A stretch of 60,000 bases of DNA, taken from Symbiodinium natans. Taxonomy: Eukaryota; Sar; Dinophyceae; Suessiales; Symbiodiniaceae. Each line of letters starts with the position of its first letter. Positions within the stretch are counted from its first letter, which is position 1. The stretch lies in contig CAJNDS010002414.1 of NCBI GenBank assembly GCA_905221605.1, positions 101,501-161,500 on the forward strand. Direction: 5' to 3'. The notes beneath the pieces were generated by a model. The model had not been told where the DNA came from. It ran no database searches and was given only the letters and a program-made list of their open reading frames with translations. Positions 20,510 to 32,000 of this stretch are shown one piece after another. Position numbers and translations under genes: made by a program.

Positions 20510-23500
20510 CAAGTCATAGTGGGCGTTTCCCTTTCTGCCTGAGTTTGCGCAGGCCGCGAAAACTTCACACAGCGAGCCACCAAGCGAATGCCCTGTGCAT
20601 GCCACGCTTTGGCACTTTGCCAGCTTCGGCCGCAGCTTCGGCATGCTGTACTTCATGAGCCAGTAGAGCTTGTCAGAGTAGCCTCCATGAACTCCGTCAA
20701 ACCCACAATATGTCTCCGTGTTTGGTCGCAGATTCACCTCGAACTCCTGCACCGAATGGGTTCCTTCGAACACCAGCATGCAGTTCCGAGTCTGCTCGCT
20801 TTGTACAATCCAAATGTTGTCGACTGCCTGCAAGGTGTCCTGCTGCCTGCAAGGGACCCTGAACCAGCCCCCAGCAAGGCTCACATATACCTAAACCCGA
20901 AACCCTAAACCCTAAAACCCTAAACCCTAGACCCTAACTAAAGACTAAACCCCACTGTCTGGAAAAAGAGCCTTGCCCCCCAACACAGACACTAGAATGA
21001 ACCCAAATGGAGTCTGTGTAGGGTTTGCGCATTGGTCTGCAGACCTGCCCACCCCCAGACTGCCCACTTGCAGCTCTCGTGGAGTTAAGGCCTGTATTTT
21101 GCGTTTACAAAGCAACATGTGGGGTTTTGTCGCAAGGCCTTTGCCTTAAGGTGGGCATTAATCAGTGTTCACTCGGGCCCCGCTTACGGGGAAGACAAAA
21201 CAAACACCCAGCTTGATCGCAACAGAAAAGCATGAAATGTAATGAAGCCTCAGGAAAACCACTAACGCGGACTTATTCCACTTTGCGATTCTGCAGAGAA
21301 ACGCAAGATAGGGCGAAGGATCAAATGGTTTAGGTTTGGATAGGTTTGCGCGTCGGGTACCAGAAACAATGTCCTTGCGAACTTTAGGCCTTAAGATGGC
21401 CTTAAGCTCAGGAGATCCTCCGTCACTTGCACCCCACCCCAAACAAGCTGAAACCTCAACACGCCCAACGTCTGCCTGCACAAGGCGAATGGGCATCTGC
21501 TGGCAAAAACGAAAGTTGCCAATTAACCACTAGCGCGTAGCAAGCGCGTCACTAGTGCAAAATTCTACAAGCCCTTCTCCCAAGGCATCCTATGACACAA
21601 CATACTTCGATTATACTTATGTACTTTGTAAGCGCGAGGCTATGGCTAATCTAGCACCACAGTGGGGTTTCATGTGCACACACTCGGGACCCGCATGGAC
21701 CCGCTTCATAACGAAGAGGGCAAAACCTGATCCGAACACAATAATGGCCACGTCTATCTTGATTCCTTTTTGAGGCCCTTTTTGACGAAACCCCATGCAC
21801 TCTTGCTGCACGGGGGTTTAGACGAACTTGATATGAAATTCCTGGGTCACATGGGACACTCGGGTTACCTGGGTCACTCGGGGCACTTGTGTCACTTCCA
21901 GTGGCGTGAGCCATCTTAGGGCACACTTGGGTCACATAGGTCACTGACACTCAAGACATTCGTAGGTGTCACTTGGGCCGTTTGGGGCACACGTGGGGTC
22001 GGACGTTAAGGTCATTTAGGCACACTTGGGCCATTTCAGTTCCTTTGTGATACGCAAGAAACTTAGTCGGGGCACTTGGCTCACTTCACAGATGCCTCAC
22101 AGGTCTTTTTTTGGAGCCTCTTGACTTGCTAGCGCCGACAGGTGGGCTCGGCCACTTGGGGCGGATCAACTGCGCGGACGGGCGGGGTCGGTCATCGAAG
22201 CCCTGCCTAGCGGGTCGTTTTGAGGGACAACAGCGGACAGGTGGGTTCAACCATTTGGGACAATCAAATTGTGCAGCTGAGAGGTGGGCTCGGTCACGCC
22301 ACAAGGGGCCCAAAACCCCGATAAGGGGCCTTCCAGGGGCTGCTTCGGGGCCTTGATTTGCTGATCAATGCCAATGAATCGTTTTGAGGGACAAGCTGCG
22401 CCGACAGGCGCGCGGGCGGCCAACTGCGTGGACAGGTGGGCTCGGTAATTTGGGGCGCCGAAGCGTGAGAGACCAACTGCCCGCACACACAGTCAGGCAT
22501 TTGGGGCAGATCAACTGCGCGGGGCTCGGTCATTTCGGGCGCTGGGTCATTTCGGTTGGCTCTACCCAGGAAAATTCTTGGGTTGTTAGAAACATGCCAG
22601 GGCCCTCGAGGATTTTCAGGAATTCAGAAACCTCCCAGGGCACAGAACAACGTGCGCGGAGAATTTCAGTGACAACTGCTGACTCGGCCTGTGCCTGCCT
22701 TGAGGGTAAGCCAGCGCTCGAGTGGGTTGGCGGGGGGTTTGGGTTTAGGGTTTAGGGTTTAGGGTTTAGGGTTCAGGGTTCAGGGTTCAGGGTTCAGGGT
22801 TCAGGGTTCAGGGTTCAGGGTTCAGGGTTCAGGGTTCAGGGTTCAGGCTTTAGGGCTTAGGGTTTAGGGTTTAGGGCGGTTTGTGAAGCCAGATGTCAAC
22901 CGAAGTCGAAATCACCGTGCTTGGGGACTCTTGGCGGCCAGGGGGGAGGAGCTCAGAGGACGAGCACAAGCATGCATGAGGCTCAGGATTTCTAGATGAG
23001 AAAGTCTTTGTGACATCTATTTGACACTGAAAACTGTGCTCCCCACAACGATGCGGAAGCAGTATGTGGGCACGCATCAACACACCAGCCACTCTGCTTG
23101 GATAAAGATCAGCAGGCGAGCACCTGGAACAAACTGCTACAAGGCAGCAGAGGTGCTCATGGTGCACTAGCCGCCAGCCCATGAGCTGCTGGTGAATCAA
23201 GTCCTCCATGCGCACTGCCTGCTGCCTGTGCTTTTGAAGTTGGTTCTGTTTCTCAGTTTTTGAGAAGGAACTACGAACTCGGCTTGCGTATTCTTTCAGA
23301 GCAAGTTTCGTCTCCCAGTGCTTCTGCTTCTCATAGGCCCCCCAGGCGAGGTTCGCAAACTTGTACGCACTGGCCTTAAACTGAGGTTGTACCATCCAGA
23401 TGAGCGGTGCTGAAGGAAAGCACGCCGTCTATCTCTTGGCACGACCCCGAAACCAAGAATTTGCTAATGAGAGTTCGAAGCTGCAAACAGGGGCATCTGG

Positions 23501-24855
23501 GAAGCATCTTTTCCATGTAGCTGGAGGTGTTGCAGGCGAATAAAGTAATGTTTCATGTCCTGGGCTGATGATATCCAGGAGTGCTACACAAGAGCGGACA
23601 TCAAAGCTGGTCACGTTTGACGTGAGAGATTTGTTTCTACTCACCATTTCCCAGCTCTCAGCTCGATCCTATGAATGGTCTTTCTGCAAGAGCAAGCCAG
23701 CACCCTCTGCTAAAATCCGTTGAACATCCCAGGCCAGGCCTACTTGAAGGTTCATGGGTAGCTGTAAGTAGGGCTCTAGCTATACTGTTCACGCCTAATT
23801 TAGGGTACTTGTAACTTCTAACTTAAAACTTAGAAGTACCCGACAAAAAGGCTTTAACAGGGGCCCCCCCTGCTGACGTGGCTCATGGAGGTCGACCGAC
23901 GGCATGCGCATCGCCTTTCTGTGGCAAGGGGTGCTACCCTAAACCCTAAACCCTAAACCCTAAACCCTAAACCCTAAACCCTAAACCCTAAACCCTAAAC
24001 CCTAAACCCTAGACCCTAGACCCTAGACCCTAAACCCGAAAAGCAGAAATTGTGAATTCACCGCGGCCTCCGTGCCATGCCTAGGGAGATCCGGTCGGCC
24101 TGCTCCCGGGTAGAACCTGAGAGGTTAAGGGAAGAAGGGAAGAAGGGAAGAAGGGAAGAAGGGAAGAAGGGAAGAAGGGAAGAAGGGAAGAAGGGAAGAA
24201 GGGAAGAAGGGAAGAAGGGAAGAAGGGATGCGTACACCCTCTGACATACACCCCAAGCAACATCAGTGGAAGGGGCAAAGTTGCAGAACTAGACTAGACT
24301 GCTCGTCGACTACAAGCACAGCAGGCTGCATCAACGAATGCACGGCGTCAACCTGCCAGGGGGCTCTGAGTCCTTGTTCAAGTGAAGCGCCAACGTCGCA
24401 ACCTGGCGGATCAGATGTCATGAGGCTGCGCAGAGTGGCGAGAAAAACCCATCAGCACAAATTTCAGACCAGACAAGCAGCTCTGCCTTGGGGTGCATGA
24501 GCAAATTTAGATCTGAGCCGGCGTCTGTCTGCCGCGCGAAGGACATGTACACTGTCTCTGTGTAGCACCGGACCCCTGCAAAGGCGCGCGTCGGCTGCGA
24601 AAGATCCTCCAAAGGCTCCTTGCTCGTGGCCACTGCCCCGTAGGTGAAGATGAAGGAGACCTTGCTCTGAGACCTGTTGGCAGAAGCCTCGAAATCTTGG
24701 TAAACCTCATCCTGTGCCTGCGCGCCTGAGCGCAGCTGCAGAGCCGTGAAGCTGCAACTCTGAGTGGCATTGCACTCATCGTCAAGCTCCAGCACTCCGG
24801 GGTCTGTTGAGGGCGCAAGGTGCACCGCGCATGCTGCGAAGAAGAGCCGGAGCAT
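20510..24855 (-). CDS. Secreted class-3 lipase (alpha/beta hydrolase), multi-exon, 3' end unresolved
   Basis: Four exon blocks are proposed. Block 1 (24855 to about 24430) starts MLRLFFAACAVHLAPS, a signal peptide, followed by a Cys-containing segment and KVSFIFTYGAVA. Block 2 (about 23636-23450) reads SFDVRSCVALLDIISPGHE. Block 3 (about 23380-23150) reads YKFANLAWGAYEKQKH and ends near GWRLVHHE. Block 4 (about 20879-20510) is the clearest: VFEGT (the lipase-3 FRGT position), VHGGYSDKL, and the nucleophile elbow TGHSLGGSL, with the catalytic Ser codon at 20585-20587. Class-3 lipases hydrolyse acylglycerols or phospholipids; a signal peptide implies secretion or an endomembrane location. The catalytic Asp and His exons beyond 20510 were not found. 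Linking blocks 1-3 to block 4 is inference from order, strand and family resemblance; block 4 alone is firm. Confidence 0.65.
20890..20938 (-). repeat. Telomere-type tract adjoining the lipase exon
   Basis: CCCTAAA units with CCCGAAA and CCCTAGA variants. On the gene strand the TTTAGG end lies about 10 bases before the GTGAG acceptor of the GHSLGG exon, so the tract is intronic if the exon assignment holds. Confidence 0.9.
21840..22560 (+). repeat. Degenerate satellite in a putative lipase intron
   Basis: Two blocks. From 21840 to 22090 a GGGTCACTTGGG/GGGGCACTTGTG motif of 13-20 bp repeats. From 22120 to 22560 a longer unit (GACAGGTGGGCTCGGTCATT then TGGGGC, GATCAACTGCGCG) repeats five or six times at irregular spacing. 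GC skew is strongly G-rich. Confidence 0.75.
22738..22877 (+). repeat. Two-type array: TTTAGGG flanking about 11 TTCAGGG units
   Basis: TTTAGGG x4, then a homogeneous TTCAGGG block (about 22770-22846), then TTTAGGG again. Ends abruptly beside the lipase block 3 downstream sequence. Confidence 0.95.
23743..23842. mobile_element. Degenerate inverted-repeat element, GGTTCATGGGTAG family
   Basis: Left end GAAGGTTCATGGGTAGCTGT is preserved. The right arm is short (GGGTACTTGTAACTTCTA pairs with TAGAAGTACCC inside). Confidence 0.55.
23936..24040 (-). repeat. Telomere-type array
   Basis: About ten perfect CCCTAAA units, three CCCTAGA units and a CCCGAAA end. Confidence 0.95.
24126..24228 (+). repeat. 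AAGAAGGG 8-bp minisatellite
   Basis: About 13 perfect tandem copies of AAGAAGGG: a 100 bp pure polypurine strand, located in the intron after lipase block 1. Confidence 0.97.
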
Positions 24856-24985
24856 GGCGGAAAGAAATATGGAAAACAAGAAAAATCTCACCCCCCCCAC
24901 CCCTTCTCGCTTTGAGCAAAAAAGTCGCCGCTTGTGGAACAAGGAGTGCAGGCAAGCTACCTGTAATGCACACAGTCTACTATTT

Positions 24986-25083
24986 GCTTAAGAACCCCCT
25001 AGAAAATACAGACAAAATGCTAATCCCCGTAGTACCCTTGTACAAGTAAGGAAGAGTTTTTGTTTTTTGGGGGGTTCTTAAGC
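24986..25083. mobile_element. Inverted-repeat element, GCTTAAGAACCCCC family
   Basis: GCTTAAGAACCCCC at the left end and GGGGGGTTCTTAAGC at the right end, 98 bp overall. On the minus strand the ends read GC...TTCTTAAG, a possible GC-AG intron in the 5' untranslated leader of the lipase gene. A near-identical design occurs at 54316-54406. Confidence 0.85.
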
Positions 25084-25394
25084 GAATAGCTGCGGCTGCC
25101 TTCCAACTGATTGACACAGATTTGTCACCCAGAGCGCATTAACACATGCAGCACAGGTGGCTGGAAGCAAACTCCCGTCTCCGCAATCATGAATTTGGTG
25201 CATTCATTGACCCGCACATGACGAAGAACCTGCAACGAGAGCATTCTCAAACACCATCGGGTTACTTGGCTACCAGCAGCAAACGCAGTCCCTGAGCAGC
25301 TGTCTTTTCCGGCGCACCTCTCTTGTATGTCCTAGCAAGCTCTGCATACCTACAGGAAGACAAACTAGCCAGCACGTTTGTGCCAAAACCTGTC

Positions 25395-27038
25395 TCACTC
25401 ATCTGGCTCAATGGGTTCTTCGGTCAGAGCTGGCCGCGCTCCATCCGCCAAAGCAGACTTGTCAGCATTTTCAAAGAGCTTGAGGGCTTTCTTCGCTGCA
25501 TCTCGCACTTCCTCAGAGACATCATCCTCGAGCGCTTGCACCTCCTCCTTGAAGCAAGCACCACGATATCCCATCCGAGCAAGCGCTTCACAGGCTGCCA
25601 CCTGCACGGCTGGAGTGATCCCCTGGTATGTCATGCGGCACACATCCGGAGCGAACATCTGTCCAATCTCCCCACACTTCGCCACAGCCCGAAGGGCTTC
25701 AGCTTGTACATTCCAAGCCCTGTCACCAAACAAGGCCACAAACATCTCCACGTGTGAATGGGCCTCGTCACCCATCATACCAAGACCTTGGACCGCCCGA
25801 GCCCGTACGGTCGGGTGGGGATGTTCCATGAGCTCAGCGACCACCCGCGCAGTTGAGTTGTTGGCCTCGCCAGTCGCTGCCGCGATCTCGCCAACAGCCA
25901 AACAGGCCGCTGCCGCGACGGGTGGTGCTTCATCCCGCAACATGTCTGCGATGTGATACTCATACCGAGCACTTGCTGCCGGCATCCTGCTCAGTGCGTG
26001 CAAAGCTGCTACCCGCACCTCCCAGTCTTTGGCATTCAAGCACTCGACTAATCTCGCTGCAGAGGTAGCACCCGCACTGCCCATGTTAGCAAGTGCCGCA
26101 GCTGCGGCACAAGCTGGCTTGCGAAGCAGAGCTGCCAGTTTGGGCGACACGCCCGCGACAGTCAGCGGCAACGTCGACGAGTCCTCGCCATCATTTCGGA
26201 GTGCTTGCTCCAAGGCCGGGATCTGGGCTGCCGCGCTTTCTCCGATACCACCAAGGGCAGCTGCTGCAGCGGCAACAACTCCCGGGTTCGAGTCGGAGAG
26301 GAGCTTGCCGGCTGGCACTGCTAGGTCTGCCACCTTTGGGCCAAGTCTACAAGCATAGTCAGCGGCCCCCAGGCGGACATAGCTGTCTGAGTCGGACAGG
26401 AGTGGCACTATCTCGGAGGCGAAGCTTTCGGCACCAGTCATGCTCTTGAGCGCGTTGACCGCAGAAGATCGAACACGAGCATCTGAATGCTTCAGCAGCT
26501 TGCCGACATCCTGTATGTGAGAATCCATCTCCGCCAAGCTCATGCAGGCAGCAAAGACTACATCCGTGTCAGAGCTCGCCAGCTTCGAGCTCACTGCATC
26601 TGCACAGCTGGCTGCTCGCATCTTGCCAAGCGCAGAGCAGGCATCAACAACAAGATCGAGGTCTTGATGGGTTAAGAACGGCTGGACTGACTGTGCATGC
26701 GAGGCTGCACCTGGGCCCATGGACCCCAGCGCCAGCAAAGCGGCCCTCTTGACCTCCTTTGCTCGACTTTGCTCAAGCTTTGTGGCTACAAGCTGTGCAT
26801 AGTCGAGGGATCGGCCCTGCAATTCGCTCAAGGCCACTAGGGCATGCTCTTGAACAGCTGCGTCGCTGTCACTCAGCATGGGGACCACGGACTGTTCGAT
26901 ATCTCGTTTCGACATCCGCTTGCCCATCCTCCCGAGCTCCCGCAAGGCTCCACATCTCGATTCCACCCTCTCGCTCTTCAAGTTCCTGGACACGAGATCC
27001 AGGGGAGTCTCATGGTTTTGCATCGCCAGGCTTGCCAT
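25395..27038 (-). CDS. HEAT/armadillo-like repeat protein, single exon
   Basis: A 547-residue protein made almost entirely of about 14 HEAT repeats of 30-40 residues. Each has the helix A-turn-helix B pattern with a central Asp (for example LLSDSDSYVRLGAADYACRL, LLKHSDARVRSSAVNALKSM, LMEHPHPTVRARAVQGLGMM). HEAT solenoids are scaffolds for protein-protein binding; nothing here identifies the partner. The start chosen is the ATG at 27038 (context GACGCCATGG). The open frame runs 66 codons further upstream but is Cys/Val-rich because it crosses a CA microsatellite. Several AG sites just upstream could serve as spliced-leader acceptors. The acidic tail ends TEEPIEPDE. No intron is needed across 1.6 kb, in contrast to the protease and lipase genes on either side. 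Confidence 0.88.
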   Translation of the reverse strand: MASLAMQNHETPLDLVSRNLKSERVESRCGALRELGRMGKRMSKRDIEQSVVPMLSDSDAAVQEHALVALSELQGRSLDYAQLVATKLEQSRAKEVKRAALLALGSMGPGAASHAQSVQPFLTHQDLDLVVDACSALGKMRAASCADAVSSKLASSDTDVVFAACMSLAEMDSHIQDVGKLLKHSDARVRSSAVNALKSMTGAESFASEIVPLLSDSDSYVRLGAADYACRLGPKVADLAVPAGKLLSDSNPGVVAAAAAALGGIGESAAAQIPALEQALRNDGEDSSTLPLTVAGVSPKLAALLRKPACAAAAALANMGSAGATSAARLVECLNAKDWEVRVAALHALSRMPAASARYEYHIADMLRDEAPPVAAAACLAVGEIAAATGEANNSTARVVAELMEHPHPTVRARAVQGLGMMGDEAHSHVEMFVALFGDRAWNVQAEALRAVAKCGEIGQMFAPDVCRMTYQGITPAVQVAACEALARMGYRGACFKEEVQALEDDVSEEVRDAAKKALKLFENADKSALADGARPALTEEPIEPDE

Positions 27039-27208
27039 GGCGTCTACCTCTAGGAGGCATTGACTACAGGGAGCCCTTTTTGAAGAGCTACGGCCGCAGC
27101 AATGTGCCTGGCAGTCACTGTCGTACCGACAAGCCATCATGCTGTGCATGCACCCCACATACTCCACAACACAGCACAGCATAGGCACAACCTTGTGTGT
27201 AACATCCG

Positions 27209-27238
27209 CAACACACACACACACACACACACACACAC
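27209..27238 (+). repeat. CA dinucleotide microsatellite
   Basis: Fourteen CA units on the plus strand, just upstream of the HEAT gene; a run of about 15 C follows at 27277. Confidence 0.95.
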
Positions 27239-27841
27239 CTCACAAGCCAAGGCGCCAATAGGGGTTCCAGCTGCGCCCCCCCCCCCCCCCGGTTCAAGTA
27301 CAGCCGGCTTGGGCCCATGGCAAAGGTCTCAATCTCTCACACTCTCGGAGAAGCTGACATGCCGGACATGCCATCCGACCTGAATGATAGCAGCCGATCG
27401 CCAGTTTCTTGCAGATGCATCTTCCCATGTGCGTGCACTTTGGCATGCCTTCACCTGCTTGTGCAGGTCAAGAGAACAGTTGAACAGCCAGTCCGGCGAC
27501 AACTGCAGTATAAAATATCTTGCTGTTTACAGCAAACTGCTCCGTTGGATGCAAACAGCAATGTCTATGGTCAAGAGATGTAGAGGCAAGCGAGCACGCC
27601 AAACTGACTACACTGGAGTACGAAGCGGTTATGTGATAATACAAATACTCACGCTTGACCTCGCGACTTCTTCCGCAGTACCGCACCGCACTTTCAAAAG
27701 GTGGGTCAGACAAAACTTTCGACCATTCATGGTCATGACCTTGCCCAAGACTCTGTTGAACGCTGCGCATGCGCGCAATGATGCCTCACGCTGCGCTCCT
27801 TATGGGGTCGCTTGGAGCGACTTCAGACTGACAGATCAAGG

Positions 27842-27958
27842 TTGGGATGCTCCCCCCCTTCTACTGACAGTCCTTAATAGGGAATTGTGGTACCCCCTAA
27901 AACACAAACAACTCAACTGCTGTTAAGGACTGTTCAGAAACAGGGTGGAACGTCCCAA
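27842..27958. mobile_element. Inverted-repeat element, GGGATGTTCCC family, diverged
   Basis: TTGGGATGCTCCCCCC pairs with GGAACGTCCCAA. The inner arms ACAGTCCTTAATA and TTAAGGACTGTT are preserved around a GGTACC site. Confidence 0.75.
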
Positions 27959-28151
27959 GATCAAGGGCAGGTTCCTGCGACCGAGAGTCAACAGCGGACG
28001 TCTTGCTCCCAGTGCTTCGGCGCTTCCCGAGCCCCGGCGTCCGCAGTGGCCGCAGGCCCAAACAGCCGCCAAGGTGGCCTGAGAGCGCGCGGGCCGCGCG
28101 ATGGTCCATGGGGACGCTTAAGAGATTCTTGAGCTGCGGCCCCTATTGGGT

Positions 28152-28202
28152 GTAGGGTTTAGGGGGTGTTGGGTTTAGGGTTTAGGGTTTAGGGTTTAGG
28201 GT

Positions 28203-28255
<53 letters not shown>

Positions 28256-28270
28256 GCTTTAGGGTTTAGA
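28152..28270 (+). repeat. Two-type array: TTTAGGG then TTGAGGG
   Basis: Four to five TTTAGGG units followed by eight homogeneous TTGAGGG units and a TTTAGGG end. Confidence 0.95.
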
Positions 28271-28415
28271 GTCTATTGTTTAGGGCTTCATACTGTGGCC
28301 CCCGGCGAGTCCAGTCACCAGAGACTGAAACGCCAAGAGAGGGATCAAGCCGACCGAGGCAAGGTCGCCTCCCATGCCGCTTCCTGGAGGCGTCAACACG
28401 CAAAAAAACCACAGG

Positions 28416-28450
28416 GGGGGGGGGGGGGGGGGGGGGAAAAAAAAAAAAAC
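28416..28450 (+). repeat. Poly-G run joined to a poly-A run
   Basis: About 21 G directly followed by about 13 A; a likely site of sequencing or assembly length error. Confidence 0.9.
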
Positions 28451-29077
28451 TCCCCAAATTCAGAGATGTGCACCCTATCAACCCTAAGCCCCTAAAAAAA
28501 CTAGACCCCTATAGAACCACCCCCCAAAACCCCCGACATCCTGTACACCCTAAAGCCCCTGAAACCCTCAACCCGGCCCAGGCCTGAAGTGCTTTCAGAC
28601 ATGGCAATCGGGGCCATCCGCCCGAAGCGGCCACCAAATGCCAGGAGCGCCTCCTCGCAAGTCCAGGAGGGCAGGTTGAGGGGCCTTAGGGGCTTCGGGG
28701 CTTAGGGTTCAGGTTCAAGTTTAGGGTTTACAGCGTTTCAGGGGCACAAGCGTTCCATAGTCGCCGCGACCGCAGGTCGAGAAGATAAGTTCCCTTTCTG
28801 TGAGGCGCGCTGGCAGAAGGGGGGCCGTAAAGCCCCAAAGCAGACCCTCTGACACTGGCACTGCCACAAGATTGGGACTTACATCATGTCCTGTGTAATC
28901 TTCGGTGCAATGTTCATACGGCATTCATCTGCGTGTGGGGGAAACACGGGAGGACCTCTTTGTCCCTTTTGCTTCGGAAGAAGACCCTGGCCAGGACTGA
29001 GCAGCCCTGCCGGCACACGCAAGGTCAGCCCCTGAACAGCTTTCAAAAGCACCGGCCGAGGCGGGCAGGCGCCAGCA

Positions 29078-32000
29078 CTAGTCACTACCTTAAGAACCCA
29101 AAACCTGCTTTTTTGTAGGTTCTTCTTATAAAGCCCCTTATCGGATTCTTAGGTGTCCTACAAAAAAGTAGGTTTTGGGTTCTTACGGTACGGTGATGGC
29201 GACATTCTGGCCGGATCCTCACGCAGAATCGCGGCAATGGTCTTAAACTGTGGCGTGCCCACTCCACTGGCAGCATCCCAGCCTGACAGACACAGCTATG
29301 GGATTGCCTCTCACATGCCTCTGGAAGCTGCTTTTTCAAGGTGATCCCTCTCAATGAACTATAACTTATATAACTGTTCTGTTGATGAAAAAATCAGGGG
29401 CGGAGAGCCCGAAAACTCTGTCACTCCAGCGCCTCGGGCTGCGCGGAAGCCGACGTCGCAGCAGGTGGACCTTGAGCAGCGGTTGTCTCCAATCTGCACG
29501 TCATTGAAGGCGCTGGGGTGCTTGGAGAAGATCTGGTAGATCAGGGGGTTGAGGAATCCCAACGGGGGCAGTCGGTTCATGAGGCGGTCTTCGTTCCAGC
29601 GTGCTACCATGGCAGCAATCAGTGGGGTCGAGGCGGAAGTGCCGGAAGTCGGTTGCAGGTCATCGCCCATCAGAACCTTGGTAGCCCAGCAGCCATATTG
29701 CAATAAGGGCACCCCTTTTTGGGGCTTGGTTACTTGATAAGGGAACCTTGAACCGAAAAAAGGGGAAAAGGGGCACCTCTGGGCTACCAAGGGAAAAAAG
29801 GGCGCCCTTCTTTTGGGTTGGCTACTTACTTTACAGGGGAACCTTGAACCAATTGCTTTATAACAAGGGAACCTTGAACCTTGCTTTATCATAAGGGAAC
29901 CTTGAACCAAACAAGGAAAAAGGGCCCAAGGAACGAGGTAGTTGCTGGAGATGGCTGCCAAGTCTGGGTAGGCGCGGCCGGATCGGTTAAACTTCAGCAC
30001 ATCCTGGTCGAGGGACTGATGGAGGGATCCTTATAAGGGACCTTCGGGGTCATTTAGGGGGTTCTTTAGGGGAGGTATGTATTCAGGGGGTGATATAGCG
30101 GAATAAGATGAAGGGCCCCTTCTAGGGGGTAAACCCTAAACCCTAAACCCTCAACCCTAAACCCTAAACCCTAAACCCTAAACCCTTAGACCCCTTACTC
30201 CTGGTCTGGCACTGGGCCATCCTCTTGGTTCAGGTAGTGCTCCACGGCTTCATGCTGGTACCACCTTCAAGACCAAAATTGAACCCGAAAATTGGGGGGG
30301 GGGGGGGGTCATTGTACCCTGTACTACGATTAGGGTTTAGGGTTTAGGGTTTAGGGTTTAGGGTTTAGGGTTTCGGGTTCAGGGTTTAGGGTTTAGGGTA
30401 TACTTCTTATTGAGGAAATTGGGATCACATCCCGTAATACGACTACAATTCTTGTTAAGTGTGTATGTGCCATGAACCCTTTTGAGCCCAAGGCACGGAC
30501 GTGGGAAGTCGGCGGAGAAGCCTCCCCCAGAGGTGATTCCACCACCCTTGTCGGACGTGCACACCACCTCTCCATCTTGGGGACACTGTACAACTACCTT
30601 TCCAGATGTGTAGCCGCAGACCGGGACATTCTCCTAGTTCATGGTTGGGATCATAGTAAAAAAACCTAATTGTGTGTTCCTTATTCGGTTTAAGTGCTCT
30701 TAAAAGTGTAAAATGTTACCCACTTTTGGCAAAGTCTCCTGAGCAAGCTGGGTGCCGCCAACCGCAGTAACCCACGGAGAAGAAGAAGGGAACTCCTCGC
30801 GGTTGGTCCCGCAATACTTCTTGCCATACTTGGCCACGAAGCCTCCACTGACACCATCATCGCCACTGGCCACAAGAATCGTGATGCCCCTCAAGGCCAG
30901 CTTCATGAACTCCGCATTGATGCGCTGCTTGAACCACAAGGGCATGGTCAGCGCGTCGTCGCTGTAGGACACGGAATGAACCAGGGGCATCTCCTGATCA
31001 CTGGTGTCCTCCAGCTGCATGAGCCAATCCAGAAACGGCTCCTGTCCTGGGATGGCCCTAAAGCCCTCTGAGAAATAATATTTCCCAAATAAGAGTCTTC
31101 CTAAACCCAGAATGGGAAAATCTGAGAAATACTCCTAAATATAGTCCTCTTACATAAACCCAAAGAAAAGGAAGACATAAAAGATGTCCCAAAAAGGGCC
31201 GGCCGAGCGTCTTGTGGCCAGCTCAATAGATGGAACGCTCCAAAAGAGCGCCGAGACATTGGAAGCCAAGGCGGTGATGTATTGGATGTCAAGCTGAGCC
31301 TCTCCTGGCTTAAACCCTAAACCCTAAACCCTAATTGTTCTGCGTAGGGACTGAGGAATTTTGGGTGCCCTACATAATCCCTTAAAGGGTATATACAAGG
31401 GCAGAGAATTCTTTCATTCCCCAACTAAGAACCAAAAAGGGTTCTCCTCCCAGAACGGACCCTGCCATCGGCAGGTTCTCGCCGATCAGTTGAAGCTTCT
31501 CTTTCGTGCTCCATGCACGTACGCCCATGAGCTTGAAGAAGGATTCGAGGTCCTCTGGGTTGTAATATTGGCCAAGGAACTCTGCGACGGAAATGCTGTT
31601 CCGAGGATGGCGAACAGGTTCGTGCATGGGAATGCCATAGTTGCGCGAGAGCAGAGCAGGGGTGGTATACGCCATAGGCCAGACAGGAAGAACCTCATCA
31701 GCCTGGCTGAAATCTGAAACTGAGCCGTCACTGAACAGGGAGCGTATTCTCACTGTGGTACTCGCATAGTTGGCGACGCTTCCCAGCGTGGCATTAAACT
31801 CCACACAAGGCTTTCCATCATCCGTCCGCCCCACCTTCTGGCCAAGGACATCAGGAACTGCTGGAAGTCTGACAACCTTTTGCGTGTTGGTTTGTGCTTG
31901 TAGGACAATGATGTCAAAAGCGGTGATCAGAACAGAATGGGGGCTGCTGGTGCAAACGCCATCCTCAATGCTGTCCTGATTCACGAAGTGATCTTTGCAG

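Noticed and set aside
27039-27236. N-terminal Cys/Val extension of the HEAT protein
   Set aside because: It translates the CA microsatellite; the ATG at 27038 has a better context.
30356-30567. Short proteins ending in LNPKP or LGFRV at many tract edges
   Set aside because: These endings are simply the TTTAGGG or CCCTAAA repeat translated; they mark tract borders, not genes.
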